DNA of 24,326 nt from an uncultured Oscillospiraceae bacterium (GTDB lineage Bacteria > Bacillota > Clostridia > Oscillospirales > Acutalibacteraceae), in NCBI GenBank assembly GCA_900541905.1, contig UQLQ01000025.1, forward strand, positions 1 to 24,326, given 5' to 3'. This document shows, piece after piece, positions 23,658 through 24,326 of the stretch. The first letter of the stretch is position 1; every line of letters starts with the position of its first letter. The notes below the pieces were generated by a model that did no database searches, was not told the DNA's origin, and saw nothing but the letters and a program-made list of their open reading frames with translations. Both the position numbers and the translations under genes were made by a program.

Positions 23658-24326
23658 TTATGAATGTGTAGGAACCTCAAACGATGCACCCGTATAAATC
23701 CATTCCACACAAATGGTAGTTCTGGCACCACCTTGAGAAATAAACGTGCGTATTTCACACATAGACCATAGTTTTGTTGTTGGATTTTGTTGTCTGATAC
23801 GAATCCAATTTATTTCTTGAGACTGACTGTATACCAAGTCGTCTACAACCAGTTTAGCAGCAACCGTAGTATTATTGAATGTTTGAGACTCTACACTTGC
23901 CCCATCATAAATACTGGTACGGCGAATATCTGCTAATACAGGTGTGGTAGCTACTTTAGGCTGAACAGACATTCTTACAGATGTGATTGAAGTATTTGCC
24001 ACAGTGAAAGTAAGATTATCCAAAGGAATATCAATATAACTGTTTAAAGTGGCCAAATTTGCATTATAATATGCAACATTCGATTTTAAATTTGGACTTG
24101 TAATTTCTTGAGTGTCTGTTTTAAAGCTTACTTTATAACTGGTAGGTGTATCTTCTGCTACCGCAATGTTAGGTGTTTGCCCCGTAACACCTTGGATACC
24201 CTGCGCGCCCGTGGCACCTGTCGCACCCGTTTCGCCTTTTATACCTTGCACGCCTGTAGGTCCGGTTGCCCCCGTTTCACCTTTTACACCTTGTGCGCCT
24301 GTGGCTCCCGTTGCTCCCGTTTCACC
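23658..24326 (-). CDS. Collagen-like protein, C-terminal part (5' end outside window)
   Basis: The frame is open to the right window edge; 222 codons are visible. The first 50 or so are collagen-type Gly-X-Y triplets (GETGATGATGAQG and similar), so the visible part starts inside a collagen stalk. A C-terminal domain of about 170 residues follows, rich in beta-prone Thr/Val/Ser/Ile stretches (ITSVRMSVQPKVATTP, INWIRIRQQNPTTKLW), likely a trimerising globular head. Family knowledge: such stalk-and-head proteins occur as phage tail fibres and as exosporium or surface proteins (BclA type) in Firmicutes. The location beside phage-type lysis genes, in the same orientation, favours a tail fibre, but a host surface protein is a real alternative. 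A GTG at 24251 is not a true start. Confidence 0.75.
   Translation of the reverse strand, partial: GETGATGATGAQGVKGETGATGPTGVQGIKGETGATGATGAQGIQGVTGQTPNIAVAEDTPTSYKVSFKTDTQEITSPNLKSNVAYYNANLATLNSYIDIPLDNLTFTVANTSITSVRMSVQPKVATTPVLADIRRTSIYDGASVESQTFNNTTVAAKLVVDDLVYSQSQEINWIRIRQQNPTTKLWSMCEIRTFISQGGARTTICVEWIYTGASFEVPTHS
24192..24326 (-). repeat. Three 45-bp tandem repeats encoding 15-residue collagen units
   Basis: Units at 24282-24326, 24237-24281 and 24192-24236 encode GETGATGATGAQGVK, GETGATGPTGVQGIK and GETGATGATGAQGIQ. More copies probably continue beyond the edge. Such repeats expand and contract easily by slippage or recombination. Confidence 0.85.

Noticed and set aside
1..24326. CRISPR arrays, tRNA or rRNA genes, insertion sequences, integrase or attachment sites
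   Set aside because: No regularly spaced direct repeats apart from the coding collagen repeats, no tRNA cloverleaf or rRNA sequence noticed, and no transposase or integrase frame in the window.

Overview
The window reads as a chromosomal segment of a low-GC Gram-positive anaerobe of the class Clostridia, probably a gut member of the Oscillospirales or a relative. The grounds are the AT-rich sequence, strong AGGAGG-type ribosome sites, sigma-A-like promoters, a FabK-type enoyl reductase in place of FabI, a lipoprotein GH3 N-acetylglucosaminidase and a Gram-positive-type phage lysis cassette. The species cannot be fixed from the sequence alone.

Left end, + strand (1-4324): an ABC exporter pair, made of an ATPase cut by the window edge and a 1194-residue FtsX/MacB-type permease with a very long extracytoplasmic coiled coil, closed by a perfect palindromic terminator. 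Next, on the - strand (4582-6389), come a NagZ-like lipoprotein glycosidase and a small P-loop kinase-like protein that may share one transcript.

Centre, - strand (16888 to 6735): an eleven-gene type II fatty acid synthesis operon, accB-accC-accD-accA-fabH-fabK-(second FabK/NMO-like flavoprotein)-fabD-fabG-fabF-fabZ. It has a good promoter before accB and a palindromic terminator after fabZ. It makes malonyl-CoA (Acc), loads it on ACP (FabD), starts (FabH) and elongates (FabF, FabG, FabZ, FabK). No acpP gene and no FapR/FabT-type regulator is in the window. The second flavoprotein carries a C-terminal cysteine cluster suited to an Fe-S cluster. It is my leading candidate for an unusual function, namely a FabX-like step in unsaturated fatty acid synthesis.

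From 16889 to 18056 lies about 1.2 kb with no convincing gene, but with hairpins, a + strand terminator and a leader-like element ending in a four-codon reading frame.

Right part: a phage-derived lysis cassette on the - strand (20989 to 18057). It has five small genes, one of which seems to have lost its ATG through a single transition, then a GH25 endolysin with three LysM domains, an XhlA-like protein and a holin. It is divergent from a + strand XRE repressor and ImmA-type protease pair. Three related dyad sites lie in the divergent region. A zinc-dependent alcohol dehydrogenase of host type follows on the + strand. At the right edge is the C-terminal part of a collagen-like protein on the - strand, possibly a tail fibre of the same element. 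This looks like one end of a prophage, a tailocin-like element or a decayed remnant; structural phage genes would have to lie beyond the right edge.
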